Below, piece after piece: positions 1-8,859 of a stretch of DNA of 64,000 nucleotides. The stretch lies in assembly GCA_035506575.1 (NCBI GenBank), contig DATJPD010000100.1, positions 1-64,000 of the forward strand, in the 5' to 3' direction. The position numbers were made by a program, and so were the translations under genes. Numbering within the stretch: position 1 is the first letter of the stretch; each line of letters begins with the position of its first letter. Below the pieces are notes generated by a model that saw nothing but the letters and a program-made list of their open reading frames with translations, was not told the origin of the DNA and ran no database searches. The DNA comes from DATJPD01 sp035506575 (GTDB taxonomy: Bacteria > Pseudomonadota > Alphaproteobacteria > CACIAM-22H2).

Positions 1-1493
1 GCCGCCGTTTCGAACCCGCGCGCGGCGGTCGCGTCTGCACCGGTCACCAGCAAGGTGAAGTCGCGGCCGAAGCGGTCGAACAGCGAGCCGCCGTCCGGCA
101 GCCAGTGATGCGGCGCGCGCCCGCCGGGGCAGGCGCTCGGCACGTACTCGTTCGGCAGGTCGGGCGGCGGCGCCGTGCCGTCGCCGACCACGATCGGCGA
201 GCCGTCGTAGCGCACGCCGAACGTGACACCCGGGATGTTGAACTCGCGCATCAGGTGGTCGAGCAGGTGGTCTCCCGCGCGCTTGCGCTCGGCCGCACCC
301 GCCGGGCTGTCCTCCTCGAGCGTGGTCGTCGTGCGATAGAGGCCGATGCGGTCGGCCATGGTCTTGGCGAGGCTGGTGTTGCGCAGGCCGATCGGCCGGC
401 GCTCGGTCTCGTAGGACGCGAGCAGCCTGGGCCCGCCCCAGCCCTGCGCCAGGGCCGCCAGCTTCCAGCCCAGGTTGCACACGTCGTCGACCGCGGTGTT
501 GTAGCCGAGCCCGCCCGTGGGCGTGAACAGATGCACCGCATCGCCCGCCATGACCACGCGGCCGCCGCTGCCGTAGCGCTCGGCCACCAGCATGTAGCCG
601 CCGAGCCAGGTGTCGGTGCCGATGATCTCGACCGGCGGCAGGCGGGTGCCGAGCGCCTGCTCGAACATCTCGAGGGCGCGCGTGTCGCTGATCGCCTCGT
701 CCTGCTCGTGCCGCTTGAGCTGGGCGTTGATGGTGAACGTATCGGTGCCGTTCACCGAGACCAGGACGCTGCGGCGGTCCTTGTTGACGGTGAAGTACAT
801 CCACGCCGTCGGCCGGTCCATGGTCGCGAACAGCTGCGGGCTGCGGAAATAGATGGTGTGCATCTTGCCCGCCATCCATTCGCGCTCGGAGGCGAGCTCG
901 CCCTGCATCTTGATGCCGAGCTGGCGGCGCGTGATCGTCTTCGCCCCCTCGCAGCCGACGAAGTACCTGGCGCGCACCGTGCGGCCGGCGGTGCCGCCGG
1001 TCCGTTCGATGTCGATCTCGACGTGGTCCGGAGCCTCGCGAAAACGGATAGCGCGCCAGTTGTGTTGAATGTCCACGGAGGGGAACTTGCGCGCGTGCTT
1101 GAGAAGGATCGGCTCGACGAAGATGAGCGCGCAGCGATGCGGCAGCTCGGGCGTGCTCCAGGAGCCGGACAGGTTGCGCACCGACTGTGTCGCTTCCTTG
1201 GTGCTCGGGCGCCTGTAGCGCGCGAGCTCGTACCCGGCGAGGCGTGTGCAGCAGACCATGTCGGTCGGGTAGTCGAGCGGCAGACCGAGCGGACGGATCT
1301 CGTGCGCGAAGCCGAGGCGGCGGTAGTGCTCCATGGTGCGCGCCTGGGTCGCGTTGGCACGTGGCTGCGTCGTCGTTCCCGGCTTGTCGTCGATCAGAAG
1401 GCAGGAGACGCCGCGCCGGCCGAGCTCCATGGCCAGCACCAGCCCCGCCGGCCCGCCGCCGGCGATCATCACGTCGTACGCGTCCGTGCTCAT
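1..1493 (-). CDS. FAD-dependent aromatic-ring monooxygenase (PheA/TfdB type), C-terminus cut by window edge
   Basis: The first 497 codons are present and the frame is still open at base 1. The N-terminus has the FAD-binding GGGPAG motif (about residues 12-17). Around residue 315 comes the second FAD motif, GDAVHLFTPTGGLG, which binds the ribityl/phosphate part in class A flavoprotein hydroxylases. Enzymes of this family use NAD(P)H and O2 to hydroxylate phenols or related aromatics in the cytosol; the substrate cannot be read here. The ATG at 1493 is preceded on the minus strand by GGGGAGGA at good spacing. The gene diverges from the binding-protein gene at 1719, with a palindromic repeat between them. 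The family usually runs 530-600 residues, so roughly 50-100 residues lie outside the window. Confidence 0.88.
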   Translation of the reverse strand, partial: MSTDAYDVMIAGGGPAGLVLAMELGRRGVSCLLIDDKPGTTTQPRANATQARTMEHYRRLGFAHEIRPLGLPLDYPTDMVCCTRLAGYELARYRRPSTKEATQSVRNLSGSWSTPELPHRCALIFVEPILLKHARKFPSVDIQHNWRAIRFREAPDHVEIDIERTGGTAGRTVRARYFVGCEGAKTITRRQLGIKMQGELASEREWMAGKMHTIYFRSPQLFATMDRPTAWMYFTVNKDRRSVLVSVNGTDTFTINAQLKRHEQDEAISDTRALEMFEQALGTRLPPVEIIGTDTWLGGYMLVAERYGSGGRVVMAGDAVHLFTPTGGLGYNTAVDDVCNLGWKLAALAQGWGGPRLLASYETERRPIGLRNTSLAKTMADRIGLYRTTTTLEEDSPAGAAERKRAGDHLLDHLMREFNIPGVTFGVRYDGSPIVVGDGTAPPPDLPNEYVPSACPGGRAPHHWLPDGGSLFDRFGRDFTLLVTGADATAARGFETA

Positions 1494-1543
1494 GGTTCCT
1501 CCCCGACTTTGGATAGCACGAGATTCGCCCATCGTCATTTCCT

Positions 1544-1644
1544 GTCATGCCCGGACTTGTTCCGGCCATCCACGTCGGGCCGACAGAACCGGCGGTTGTA
1601 ATTTGCGCGCCGACGTGGATGGCCGGGATAAACCCGGCCATGAC
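1544..1644. repeat. Intergenic palindromic repeat, family A, copy 1
   Basis: The ends are GTCATG and CATGAC, and inner arms CCATCCACGTCGG (1566-1578) and CCGACGTGGATGG (1610-1622) form a perfect 13-bp stem. The left 30-odd bases recur almost unchanged at 22842 and, more diverged, at 49196. Such GTCATGCCCGG elements are known as abundant non-coding repeats between genes in Alphaproteobacteria. This copy lies between two divergent genes, so it is not a simple terminator. Confidence 0.8.
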
Positions 1645-1718
1645 GGATAAAGAGAGTGGCGCCTGGACAGGCCCGGCGAACGCCGGTACGACTCAATGCA
1701 ACGACCGGGGAGGAAATC

Positions 1719-2882
1719 ATGATGAAGCGCACGTTATTGGCGGTCACCGCCGTGGTCGCACTGGCTGGGCCGGCGCAGGCGGCCGATCACATCAAGCTCG
1801 GCTACATGGTGAGCCTCTCCGGCGTCTTTGCGATCGTCGGAAGCGAGCAGCAGCGCGGCCTGCAGCTGGCACTCGAGGAGCTCGACAACAAGCTCGGCGG
1901 CGTCCCGGTGACGCTTTACACGGTCGACGACAAGGGCAATCCCTCCGAGGCGATCCAGGTCGCCTCGAAGCTGACCGACCAGGAGAAGGTCGACATCGTC
2001 ACCGGCATGATGAATTCGGCGACGACGATCGCCACGATGAAACAGTACCAGGACGCGGGCACGTTCATCGTCTCGGCTCTGGCCGGCCCGCTGCAATACG
2101 CGGGCAAGGAGTGCCACCAGAACGCGTTCTTCGTCTCCTTCGCCAACGACGAATGGGACACCGCCCTCGGCAAGTACATGTCCGAGCACGGGGTGAAGAG
2201 CAGCTACATGATGGGCGCGGACTACCAGGCCGGCTGGGAGAAGCTCGCCGGGGCCAAGCGTACCTTCAAGGGCCAGGTGTTCGGGCCGGTGTTCACGCCG
2301 GTTAACCAGCTCGACTTCTCGGCCGAGCTGGCGCAGGTGCGCGCTGCCAATCCGGAATCGATGTTCGTCTTCTATCCCGGCGCGCTGGGCATCGCCTTCC
2401 TCAAGCAATACGCCCAGTCCGGCCTCAAGGCGAAGATCTACTCCGAGGACACGATGGCCAGCGAGCTGAGCTTTCCGGCCGAAGGCGCCTCGGCGCTGGG
2501 CGTGATCCAGAGCACCAGCTGGAACGTCGACCTCGACAATCCGCAGAACAAGAAATTCGTGGCGGCCTTCATCAAGAAATTCGGGCGCCGGCCGGCGATC
2601 TTCGCGGCCCTGCAGTACGACGCGATCATGCTGCTGAACGCGGCGGTGACGCAGGTGAAGGGCAAGATCGAGGACAAGGACGCCTTCCGCGCCGCTCTGC
2701 GCAAGGCGGACTTCGCCTCGATCCGCGGGCCGTTCCGGTTCAACAACAACCACTTCCCGATCCAGAACATCTACGTCACGGAGGTGGAGAAGGACGGCCA
2801 GGGCGGGATGAAGCTCGCGCTCAAAGGCACCGCCGCGACCGACTGGCAGGACGATTACCACCAGGACTGCCCGATGAAGTGA
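1719..2882 (+). CDS. Periplasmic substrate-binding protein, branched-chain amino-acid (LivJ-like) ABC family
   Basis: This 387-residue protein has a Sec signal peptide (MMKRTLLAVTAVVALAG..AQA) followed by a type I periplasmic fold typical of LivJ/AmiC-like receptors: it opens HIKLGYMVSLSGVF and contains the DDKGNPSEA loop. It would capture a small ligand in the periplasm for an ABC permease, but no LivF/G/H/M genes are in the window, so it is an orphan receptor. The open frame extends upstream to 1656, but the first ATG with a good ribosome site (GGGGAGGAAATC) is at 1719; the next codon is also ATG. The next gene, a beta-decarboxylating dehydrogenase, begins 25 bases after its stop and may be co-transcribed, suggesting a hydroxy-acid ligand (inference). 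Confidence 0.88.
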   Translation: MMKRTLLAVTAVVALAGPAQAADHIKLGYMVSLSGVFAIVGSEQQRGLQLALEELDNKLGGVPVTLYTVDDKGNPSEAIQVASKLTDQEKVDIVTGMMNSATTIATMKQYQDAGTFIVSALAGPLQYAGKECHQNAFFVSFANDEWDTALGKYMSEHGVKSSYMMGADYQAGWEKLAGAKRTFKGQVFGPVFTPVNQLDFSAELAQVRAANPESMFVFYPGALGIAFLKQYAQSGLKAKIYSEDTMASELSFPAEGASALGVIQSTSWNVDLDNPQNKKFVAAFIKKFGRRPAIFAALQYDAIMLLNAAVTQVKGKIEDKDAFRAALRKADFASIRGPFRFNNNHFPIQNIYVTEVEKDGQGGMKLALKGTAATDWQDDYHQDCPMK

Positions 2883-2907
2883 GGCGGGCGGGCTTCGAAA
2901 GACATCC

Positions 2908-3984
2908 ATGACGACGCTTCTGGTCCTGCCGGGCGACGGCATCGGCCCTGAGATCACCGCGGGCACGGTCGAGGTGCTGCGCGAGGCCGACAAGCTGTTC
3001 GGCCTCGGGCTCAAGTTCGAGTTCGCCGAGATCGGCGTCGCGGCGCTGAAGCAGAGCGGCACCACCCTGCCCGACTCCGTGGTCGAGCGCGCAAAGCAGG
3101 TCGACGGGATCGTGCTCGGGCCGGTGTCGCACAACGAGTACCCGCCGGTGGCCCAGGGCGGGCTCAACCCGTCGGGCGAGCTGCGCCGCCGCCTCGACCT
3201 GTTCGCCAACATCCGCCCCGCCCGCACGCGCCCCGGCCTGCCCTCGCGGATCGGCCAGAGCTTCGACCTCGTGATCGCGCGCGAGAACACCGAAGGCTTC
3301 TACGCCGACCGCTCGATGCATCTCGGCCCGGGCGAGTTCATGCCCACGCCCGATTTGGCGCTCTCGATGCGCAAGATCACGCGCGCCGGCTGCACGCGCA
3401 TCGCCGAGGTCGGCTTCGCGCTCGCAGGCAAGCGCAAGAAGCACGTGACCGCCGTCCACAAGTCGAACGTTCTGCGGGTCTCCGAAGGCCTGTTCCTCGA
3501 ATGCACGCGCGAGGTCGCCAAGCGCCACCCGGGCATCGCCTATGACGAGCGGCTGGTCGATGCGATGGCCGCCCTTTTGGTGCGCGACCCTGCCCAGTTC
3601 GACGTGATCGTCACCACCAACATGTTCGGCGACATCCTGTCCGACGAAGCCTCCGAGATCGCCGGCAGCCTCGGGCTTGCGGAATCGCTCAACGCCGGCA
3701 CCCGCTACGCGGTGGCGCAGGCGCAGCACGGCTCCGCACCCGACATAGCGGGGCGCGACCTTGCGAACCCCACCGCCCTGATCGGCTCGGCGGCGATGCT
3801 GCTTCTGCGGCTCGACGAGAAACAGGCGGGCGGCAAGCTCGCGGCGGCGAGCCGCGCGATCGAGGCCGCGCTCGATCAGGCCCTGGCCAGGCCGGAGTCG
3901 CGCACCAAGGACCTCGGCGGGCCGCTCGGCACGAAAGCCTTCACCGCGCGGGTGCTGGAAGCGCTGCGGCAGCTAAAGCGATAA
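2908..3984 (+). CDS. Isocitrate/isopropylmalate dehydrogenase family protein
   Basis: At 358 residues this is a full-length NAD(P)- and metal-dependent beta-decarboxylating dehydrogenase. It begins LVLPGDGIGPEI, has the substrate-binding region NIRPARTRPG and the ARENTEGFY loop, the catalytic Lys segment TAVHKSNVLR, and the metal-binding NMFGDILSDEASEI block. The family includes LeuB, isocitrate, homoisocitrate, tartrate and D-malate dehydrogenases; residues here do not settle the substrate. Because it sits next to an orphan binding protein rather than leuCD, I prefer a catabolic hydroxy-acid role over leucine synthesis. It is a distant paralogue of the tartrate-type enzyme at 27601. It faces the small gene at 4004 tail to tail. 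Confidence 0.85.
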   Translation: MTTLLVLPGDGIGPEITAGTVEVLREADKLFGLGLKFEFAEIGVAALKQSGTTLPDSVVERAKQVDGIVLGPVSHNEYPPVAQGGLNPSGELRRRLDLFANIRPARTRPGLPSRIGQSFDLVIARENTEGFYADRSMHLGPGEFMPTPDLALSMRKITRAGCTRIAEVGFALAGKRKKHVTAVHKSNVLRVSEGLFLECTREVAKRHPGIAYDERLVDAMAALLVRDPAQFDVIVTTNMFGDILSDEASEIAGSLGLAESLNAGTRYAVAQAQHGSAPDIAGRDLANPTALIGSAAMLLLRLDEKQAGGKLAAASRAIEAALDQALARPESRTKDLGGPLGTKAFTARVLEALRQLKR

Positions 3985-4003
3985 GCGGCGGCTGGCTGAG
4001 GGA

Positions 4004-4351
4004 CTAGCGCCGCTTGATCCCGGTCGGATCGCCGAGCGCGTCGGAGAGGCGGATGTAGACCATCATGCCCTGGCTCGCCGATCCCTGTTTGCACAGGGCG
4101 CGCGCCTTGTAGAGCGAGGCAAGCGCGTCGCCCAGGGTCATGCCGGCCGGCAGATGGCGGCTGTCGGTCATCGCCGGCCGCAGGAGGTTCGTCACCTCGG
4201 CGTCGGCCAGCGCGCAATCGTCGGGAACCGCGGGGGGAATGGCTGCGGACACGGCCGCTTCGGGCGGCGTCTCGGCGTGCGCGAAGCGGGCCGCGCAGGC
4301 GCCGGTGACGAGGATCGCGAACGACACGAGGATGATTCGCAAGGTCAGCAT
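4004..4351 (-). CDS. Small exported protein of unknown function
   Basis: This 115-residue protein starts with a hydrophobic signal (LRIILVSFAILVTGACAARFAHA) likely cut after AHA; a Cys in the signal does not make a convincing lipobox. The mature part of about 90 residues contains two Cys (in DDCALADAEV and ARALCKQG) that could form a disulfide, and is mostly predicted helical. I do not recognise a named family. The coding bias matches its neighbours. It is convergent with the dehydrogenase at 2908, with 19 bases between stops, and has its own upstream region of 216 bases shared with the divergent gene at 4568. No function is assigned. Confidence 0.65.
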   Translation of the reverse strand: MLTLRIILVSFAILVTGACAARFAHAETPPEAAVSAAIPPAVPDDCALADAEVTNLLRPAMTDSRHLPAGMTLGDALASLYKARALCKQGSASQGMMVYIRLSDALGDPTGIKRR

Positions 4352-4567
4352 GGGGCGCCATAAAACACGGCGGCCGTGAATGAACTATGAATCGCCTGCA
4401 AGCCGGCGGCAAAAAAGGGCTCGATAGACGCAGTTCTGCGGCTGATTTCTGCGACATTTTGCCGAAAATCCCGGACGATGAGCTCCGGCGGCACGCAGAG
4501 ATTTACGATTCGTTACCCGCGCGCCGCGCGGTTAAACTCAGGCCAACGACATAGAAGTGGGGGAGTC

Positions 4568-5581
4568 ATGCTTCGACACAGATCGTTCGCGGTGGCGGCG
4601 CTCGCCGCGGCGCTGGCGCTGCTGCAGCCGGTCGCGGGCGGCGCCGAGCCGGTGAAGATCCGCATCGGCTGGCTGCTCGTCCCGGCGGAAATCACGCCGA
4701 TCATGGCGCCGCAGCCCGGTATCTCCCGGCACGCCGGCCAGTCCTATGCGCTCGAGCCGATCCGCTTCCAGGCGAGCTCACTGATGATCCCGGCATTGGC
4801 CAACGGCGACCTCGACGTGGCGCCCTTCGGCTACTCCTCCTTCGCGCTGGCGGTCGAGAACGCGAACCTCACAGACCTGCGCATCTTCGCGGACGAAGAC
4901 CGCGACGGTGTCGGCGATCATTTCACGACCCAGTACATGGTCCGCAAAGACAGCGGCATCGCATCGATATCCGACCTCAAGGGCCGCGTGTTCGCAACCA
5001 ACGCGCCCGGCAGCATCGGCGACATGCCGGTGCGCTTCATGCTGCGGCGGAGCCATCTCGAAGCGGGCAAGGACGTGACCGTCGTCGAAGCCGCGTTCCC
5101 GAACATGAACGCGATGCTCCTCGAGAAGAAGGCCGATCTCATCATGTCGGTGCTGCCCTTCTACCTCGACCCGCAGCTGCAAAGCGCCGCCAAGACCCTG
5201 TTCACCTCGCGCGACGCCATGGGGCCGACCGAGATCTCGTTCCTGACCGCATCGAAGAAGTTCCTCGACGCGCACCACGCCGCGATCGTCGACTTCCTCG
5301 AGGATTATCTGCGGGCGCTGCGCTGGTACAACGACCCCGCCAACCACGACGCTGCCGTGAAGGCCGCCGCGGATTTCGTGAAGATCCCGCCCGAGCACTT
5401 CGCGAGCTGGGCCTTCACCGCGCAGGACTACTACCGCGACCCGCTGGCCCGGGTGGACGCCGCAGCGCTGCAGAAGAACGTCGACGTGCAGCACGAGCTG
5501 GGCTTCCTCAAGTCGAAGCTCGACGTGGCACCCTATGTCGACCCGAGCCTCGCCGCGGAGGCCGCCGCGCGGCTCAAGTAA
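4568..5581 (+). CDS. NMT1/SsuA-like periplasmic substrate-binding protein
   Basis: A 337-residue protein with a signal peptide (FAVAALAAALALLQPVAGGAE) and a type II periplasmic fold: KIRIGWLLVPAEITPIM, then ALANGDLDVAPFGYSSFALAV, the pattern of NrtA/SsuA/TauA receptors for nitrate, sulfonates or pyrimidine precursors. Ligand is unknown. The frame is open from 4478, but the ATG at 4568 follows GTGGGGGAG at proper spacing and gives the proper signal peptide, so it is chosen. No permease or ATPase gene is adjacent, making it another orphan receptor. It converges on the SDR gene, with 15 bases between stops. Confidence 0.85.
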   Translation: MLRHRSFAVAALAAALALLQPVAGGAEPVKIRIGWLLVPAEITPIMAPQPGISRHAGQSYALEPIRFQASSLMIPALANGDLDVAPFGYSSFALAVENANLTDLRIFADEDRDGVGDHFTTQYMVRKDSGIASISDLKGRVFATNAPGSIGDMPVRFMLRRSHLEAGKDVTVVEAAFPNMNAMLLEKKADLIMSVLPFYLDPQLQSAAKTLFTSRDAMGPTEISFLTASKKFLDAHHAAIVDFLEDYLRALRWYNDPANHDAAVKAAADFVKIPPEHFASWAFTAQDYYRDPLARVDAAALQKNVDVQHELGFLKSKLDVAPYVDPSLAAEAAARLK

Positions 5582-5583
5582 GC

Positions 5584-5597
5584 GGCGGATTTCCGCC
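5584..5597. terminator. Possible bidirectional hairpin between convergent genes
   Basis: GGCGG-ATTT-CCGCC forms a 5-bp GC stem overlapping the gap between the stops of the genes ending at 5581 and 5597. There is no clear U-tract on either strand, so it is only a weak terminator candidate. Confidence 0.3.
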
Positions 5598-6421
5598 TAG
5601 CGCGGCCCCGAGCCCTGCAGCCAGACGGCGTCGCCGCTCAGCTCGGGCCAGCCGATCGGGCGGCTCGCGCGCTCGGCCGCCTGGGCCGGCGGCATCTTCG
5701 GGTCCCACCGCGCGGCGGTGATGCGGCGGCCGTGGAAGGCCTGGGACTCATCGGACATGAGCCACGCCGCGGGGGCGCCCATGATCTCGGGGCGCAGCAT
5801 CTTGTCGCGCGGCCAGCCCGACGCGTCGGAGATCAGCGGCGTGTCGGTCGGCCCGCCGGGCACCAGCACATTCACCGTGACCCCGCTGCCGTCGAGCTCC
5901 TTCGCCCACACGGCCGACATGGATTCGAGCGCGGCCTTCGCCGCCCCGTAGGGCAGCACGCGCAGCATGGTGACGTAGCTCGTGGTGTTGTTCACGATGC
6001 GGCCGAAGCCGCGGGCCCGCATCGCCGGCACCAGCGCCCGGGTGACGGCCACGGGGGCGCGCACGAAAATGGAAAAGAAGCGCTCGAAGATCTCGGGTGT
6101 CAGCTCCTCGATGCCGGGCGCCCGCGCCTCGGCATCGGGGCGGATGGCGCTCATCCCGATGCCGGCATTGTTGATCACGGCATCGACCGCGCCGAAGCGT
6201 TTCAGGGCCGCCTCGACCGCGTTGCCGCATTGCGCCTCGGACGCGAGGTCGGCCGCAATCGGATGAAGCCGCTCGCGGCCCATCTTCGCATCGGTGACGA
6301 GGCGGTCGAGGGACGCGGCGTCACGATCGACCGCCGCGACGGCGTGACCGTCGGCGAGCAGCGCCCTGGTCATCACGCGGCCGAGGCCGCCCGCGGCCCC
6401 GGTCAGAAGCACCGTTCGCAT
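5597..6421 (-). CDS. Short-chain dehydrogenase/reductase (SDR)
   Basis: The 274-residue protein has the complete classical SDR signature: TGAAGGLG cofactor loop (residues 7-14), NNAG (84-87), catalytic Ser148, and YGAAK (Tyr158, Lys162). It should oxidise or reduce an alcohol/carbonyl with NAD(P) in the cytosol; Asp32 at the end of the second strand (VDRD) hints at NAD(H). The tail after about residue 215 is longer than in minimal SDRs and ends in WLQGSGPR. It is followed downstream by the convergent receptor gene at 4568. Upstream, 26 bases separate it from the pentapeptide-repeat gene. The substrate cannot be inferred. Confidence 0.88.
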   Translation of the reverse strand: MRTVLLTGAAGGLGRVMTRALLADGHAVAAVDRDAASLDRLVTDAKMGRERLHPIAADLASEAQCGNAVEAALKRFGAVDAVINNAGIGMSAIRPDAEARAPGIEELTPEIFERFFSIFVRAPVAVTRALVPAMRARGFGRIVNNTTSYVTMLRVLPYGAAKAALESMSAVWAKELDGSGVTVNVLVPGGPTDTPLISDASGWPRDKMLRPEIMGAPAAWLMSDESQAFHGRRITAARWDPKMPPAQAAERASRPIGWPELSGDAVWLQGSGPR

Positions 6422-6447
6422 GTCGTCCTCCCTTCACTCGGCCGGGA

Positions 6448-7209
6448 TCAAAGCTTGCCGAGGCCCCGCACGCCGGTCATTACGGCGCTCTGGAAGCTGG
6501 CGCCCGTCGTCGTCGCACCGGTGAAATCGGCATTGGTCAGGTCCGCACCGGCGAGGTCCGCATCGGTCAGGTCGGCGCCGGTAAAATCGGCGCCCGCGAG
6601 CCGCGCGAACTGGAAACTCGCGTTGCCGAGCATCGCACCCGCGAAATTGGCACCGGTGAGGTTCGCGCGCGAGAAATCGGCGCGGATCAGCCCCATCGAC
6701 TGGTTGCGCATGTCCGCCGCGGCCTTGATCTGCGACAGGTTGGCGCCCTGCATGTCGTCGAGGCTGAAGCGAGCCATGATCTTGGCGCCCGACAGATTGG
6801 CCCCGGTGAACCGCGCGGCTTCGGCCGGACGGGTCTCCATGCCTTCGGAGACGACGAGCGTCTCGAGGGCGGCCGCGGAGAGATCGGCCTTGGAAAAATC
6901 GGCGCCGATGATCCAGGCCTGGTTGAGCCTGGCCCCGCGCAGGTTGGCGCCGACCAGCTTCGCGTCCACGAGCTTGGCCGCGCGCAGATCGGCCGCCGAT
7001 AGATCGGCGCCCGAAAGATCGGCGCCGGTGAAGTCCAGCTCGCGCAGGTCGAGTCCGGCCATCGATTTGCCGACGAAGCTGGCACCCTGGCCGCCGGACG
7101 CCGCGGCCAAGGCAGCCTGGATTTCGGCGCGCGTGAGATCGGCCGCGAGCGCCGCGAGCGGTGTCAGCACCAGGGGGATAAGCAAAAGCCAGCCGAGCGG
7201 ACGCCTCAT
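6448..7209 (-). CDS. Exported pentapeptide-repeat protein
   Basis: A 253-residue protein with a signal peptide (RRPLGWLLLIPLVLTPLAALA) and then many A(D/N)LxX units, for example GADLSGADLSAADLRAAKL and GADFTGADLTDADLAGADL. Such repeats fold as a right-handed quadrilateral beta-helix. A less regular stretch of about 40 residues (LETLVVSEGMETRPAEAA) interrupts the helix in the middle. Function is unknown; exported pentapeptide proteins are generally structural or binding proteins. ATG at 7209 is preceded by a G-rich ribosome site (GAACGGGGGC); an upstream TTG in frame at 7227 is less likely. It lies 57 bases after the tctA stop. Confidence 0.85.
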   Translation of the reverse strand: MRRPLGWLLLIPLVLTPLAALAADLTRAEIQAALAAASGGQGASFVGKSMAGLDLRELDFTGADLSGADLSAADLRAAKLVDAKLVGANLRGARLNQAWIIGADFSKADLSAAALETLVVSEGMETRPAEAARFTGANLSGAKIMARFSLDDMQGANLSQIKAAADMRNQSMGLIRADFSRANLTGANFAGAMLGNASFQFARLAGADFTGADLTDADLAGADLTNADFTGATTTGASFQSAVMTGVRGLGKL

Positions 7210-7266
7210 CCGTGCCCCCGTTCGCAAAAACGCTACCGCCGCCAGCGGCGGCGGTTCCGCCTGCGC

Positions 7267-8859
7267 TCAGTGCTGCGGAGCGTCCGTACGCGCGGCGACG
7301 CGCGCGAGGCCGCCCGCGCCACCGGGATCGACGGCCGCGGTCTCGACCGCCACTTCGGCCGCGCTGCGCTTGGGCGGACGCAGGCGGACATAGACCTGCA
7401 GCGCGATCAGGAGCGCGCACAAGCCGATGAACACCGCGCTGATCGGCCGCTCGACGAACACGCCGATGTCGCCGCGCGACAGCAGCATGGCTCTTCGGAA
7501 GTTCTCCTCGAAGCGCGGCCCCATCACGAATCCCAGCAGGATCGGGGCCGGGTGGAAATCCAGCCGCAAGAGGATGTAGCCGACCAGGCCGATCACCAGC
7601 GTCTCGCCGACCTGGAACATGTCGTTGTTGGCCGCGTACACGCCGATGCACACGAAGAACATGGCGCTCGGATAGAGGTAGCGGTACGGGATCGTCAGCA
7701 GCTTCACCCAGATGCCGATGAGCGGCACGTTGAGCAGCACGAGCAGGATGTTGCCGATCCAGAAGCTGGCCACCAAGCCCCAGAAGATATCCGGATGCTC
7801 CTTGATCAGCTGCGGCCCGGGTGCGATGCCCTGGATCATGAGCGCGCCCAGCAGGAGCGCCATCACGGCGTCGCCGGGGATGCCGAGGCTCATGGTCGGG
7901 ATGAAGTCGCCCTGCACCGAGGAGTGCGTCGCCGCCTCGGGGCAGATGACGCCTTCGATCATGCCGGTGCCGAACTTCTCCGGCGTCCGCGAGACCTTTT
8001 TCTCCGTCGCGTAGGCGACGAAGGAAGCGATGGTCGGCCCGGTGCCCGGGATCAGGGCGCACAGGCTGCCGATGATCGTGCCGCGCAAGGTCGGGAAGAT
8101 CGTGCGCTTCAGCTCGGCCTTGCTCGGCCGCATGTCGCTCAGCTTGACGTTCGAATACTTGGTGTCGATGTTCGCCTGCTGATTGACGCTGTTCATGAAT
8201 TCGGCGATGCCGAACAGCCCGAGCGCCAGCGCGATCAGCTCGATCCCGTCATCGAGCTCGGTCAGGCCGAACGTGAACCGCTCGGTGCCCGAGTTGATGT
8301 CGGTCCCGACGATGCCCAGCAGGATGCCGAGCACGGTCATGGCCACACCCTTGACCGGCGAGCCGCGCGCCAGGGTCGAGCCCGCGAGCAGACCCAGCAG
8401 CATCAAGGAACATATCTCCGCCGCACCGAACTGGAGCGCCACGCGCACCAGGACCGGCGACAGGAAGATCATCTCGGTGATGCCCCACGACGCGCCGAAG
8501 AACGAGCCCATGACCGACAGGCAGAGCGCCACGCCGCCCTTGCCCTGCTTGGTCAGCGGGAATCCGTCGAGACAGGTGACCGCGTGCGGTGGATGGCACG
8601 GGAGGTTCAGCAGCACCGAGCAGATGGCGCCGCCGTACTGTGCCCCGTACATGACGCCGGCCAGCATCAGGATGGCGCCGACCGGCTTCAGGCCGAAGGT
8701 CAGCGGCAGCAGGATCGAGATGGTCGCGAGCGGCCCCATGCCCGGCAGCACGCCGACCATGTTGCCGAGGAACACCCCGAGGAAGCACCACATCAGGTTG
8801 TGCGGCTCGAGGGCTACGCCGAAGCCGTTCCACAGATCGGTGAGGGCGGTTAGGATCAT
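7267..8859 (-). CDS. tctA: Tripartite tricarboxylate transporter, large permease TctA
   Basis: The 530-residue protein is the large membrane subunit of a TTT-type secondary transporter, about 11-12 predicted helices. It carries the two family signatures: GNMVGVLPGMGPLATIS near residue 31 and the mirrored CALIPGTGPTIASFVAYATEKK near 265. With TctB it would import a carboxylate delivered by a periplasmic Bug/TctC receptor, using an ion gradient. Its start overlaps the tctB stop by 4 bases (ATGA), so the two are translationally coupled. No receptor gene is in this operon; receptors at 11356 and 12329, or elsewhere, may serve it. The extended C-terminal cytosolic tail of about 40 residues is Ala/Arg rich. 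Confidence 0.95.
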   Translation of the reverse strand: MILTALTDLWNGFGVALEPHNLMWCFLGVFLGNMVGVLPGMGPLATISILLPLTFGLKPVGAILMLAGVMYGAQYGGAICSVLLNLPCHPPHAVTCLDGFPLTKQGKGGVALCLSVMGSFFGASWGITEMIFLSPVLVRVALQFGAAEICSLMLLGLLAGSTLARGSPVKGVAMTVLGILLGIVGTDINSGTERFTFGLTELDDGIELIALALGLFGIAEFMNSVNQQANIDTKYSNVKLSDMRPSKAELKRTIFPTLRGTIIGSLCALIPGTGPTIASFVAYATEKKVSRTPEKFGTGMIEGVICPEAATHSSVQGDFIPTMSLGIPGDAVMALLLGALMIQGIAPGPQLIKEHPDIFWGLVASFWIGNILLVLLNVPLIGIWVKLLTIPYRYLYPSAMFFVCIGVYAANNDMFQVGETLVIGLVGYILLRLDFHPAPILLGFVMGPRFEENFRRAMLLSRGDIGVFVERPISAVFIGLCALLIALQVYVRLRPPKRSAAEVAVETAAVDPGGAGGLARVAARTDAPQH

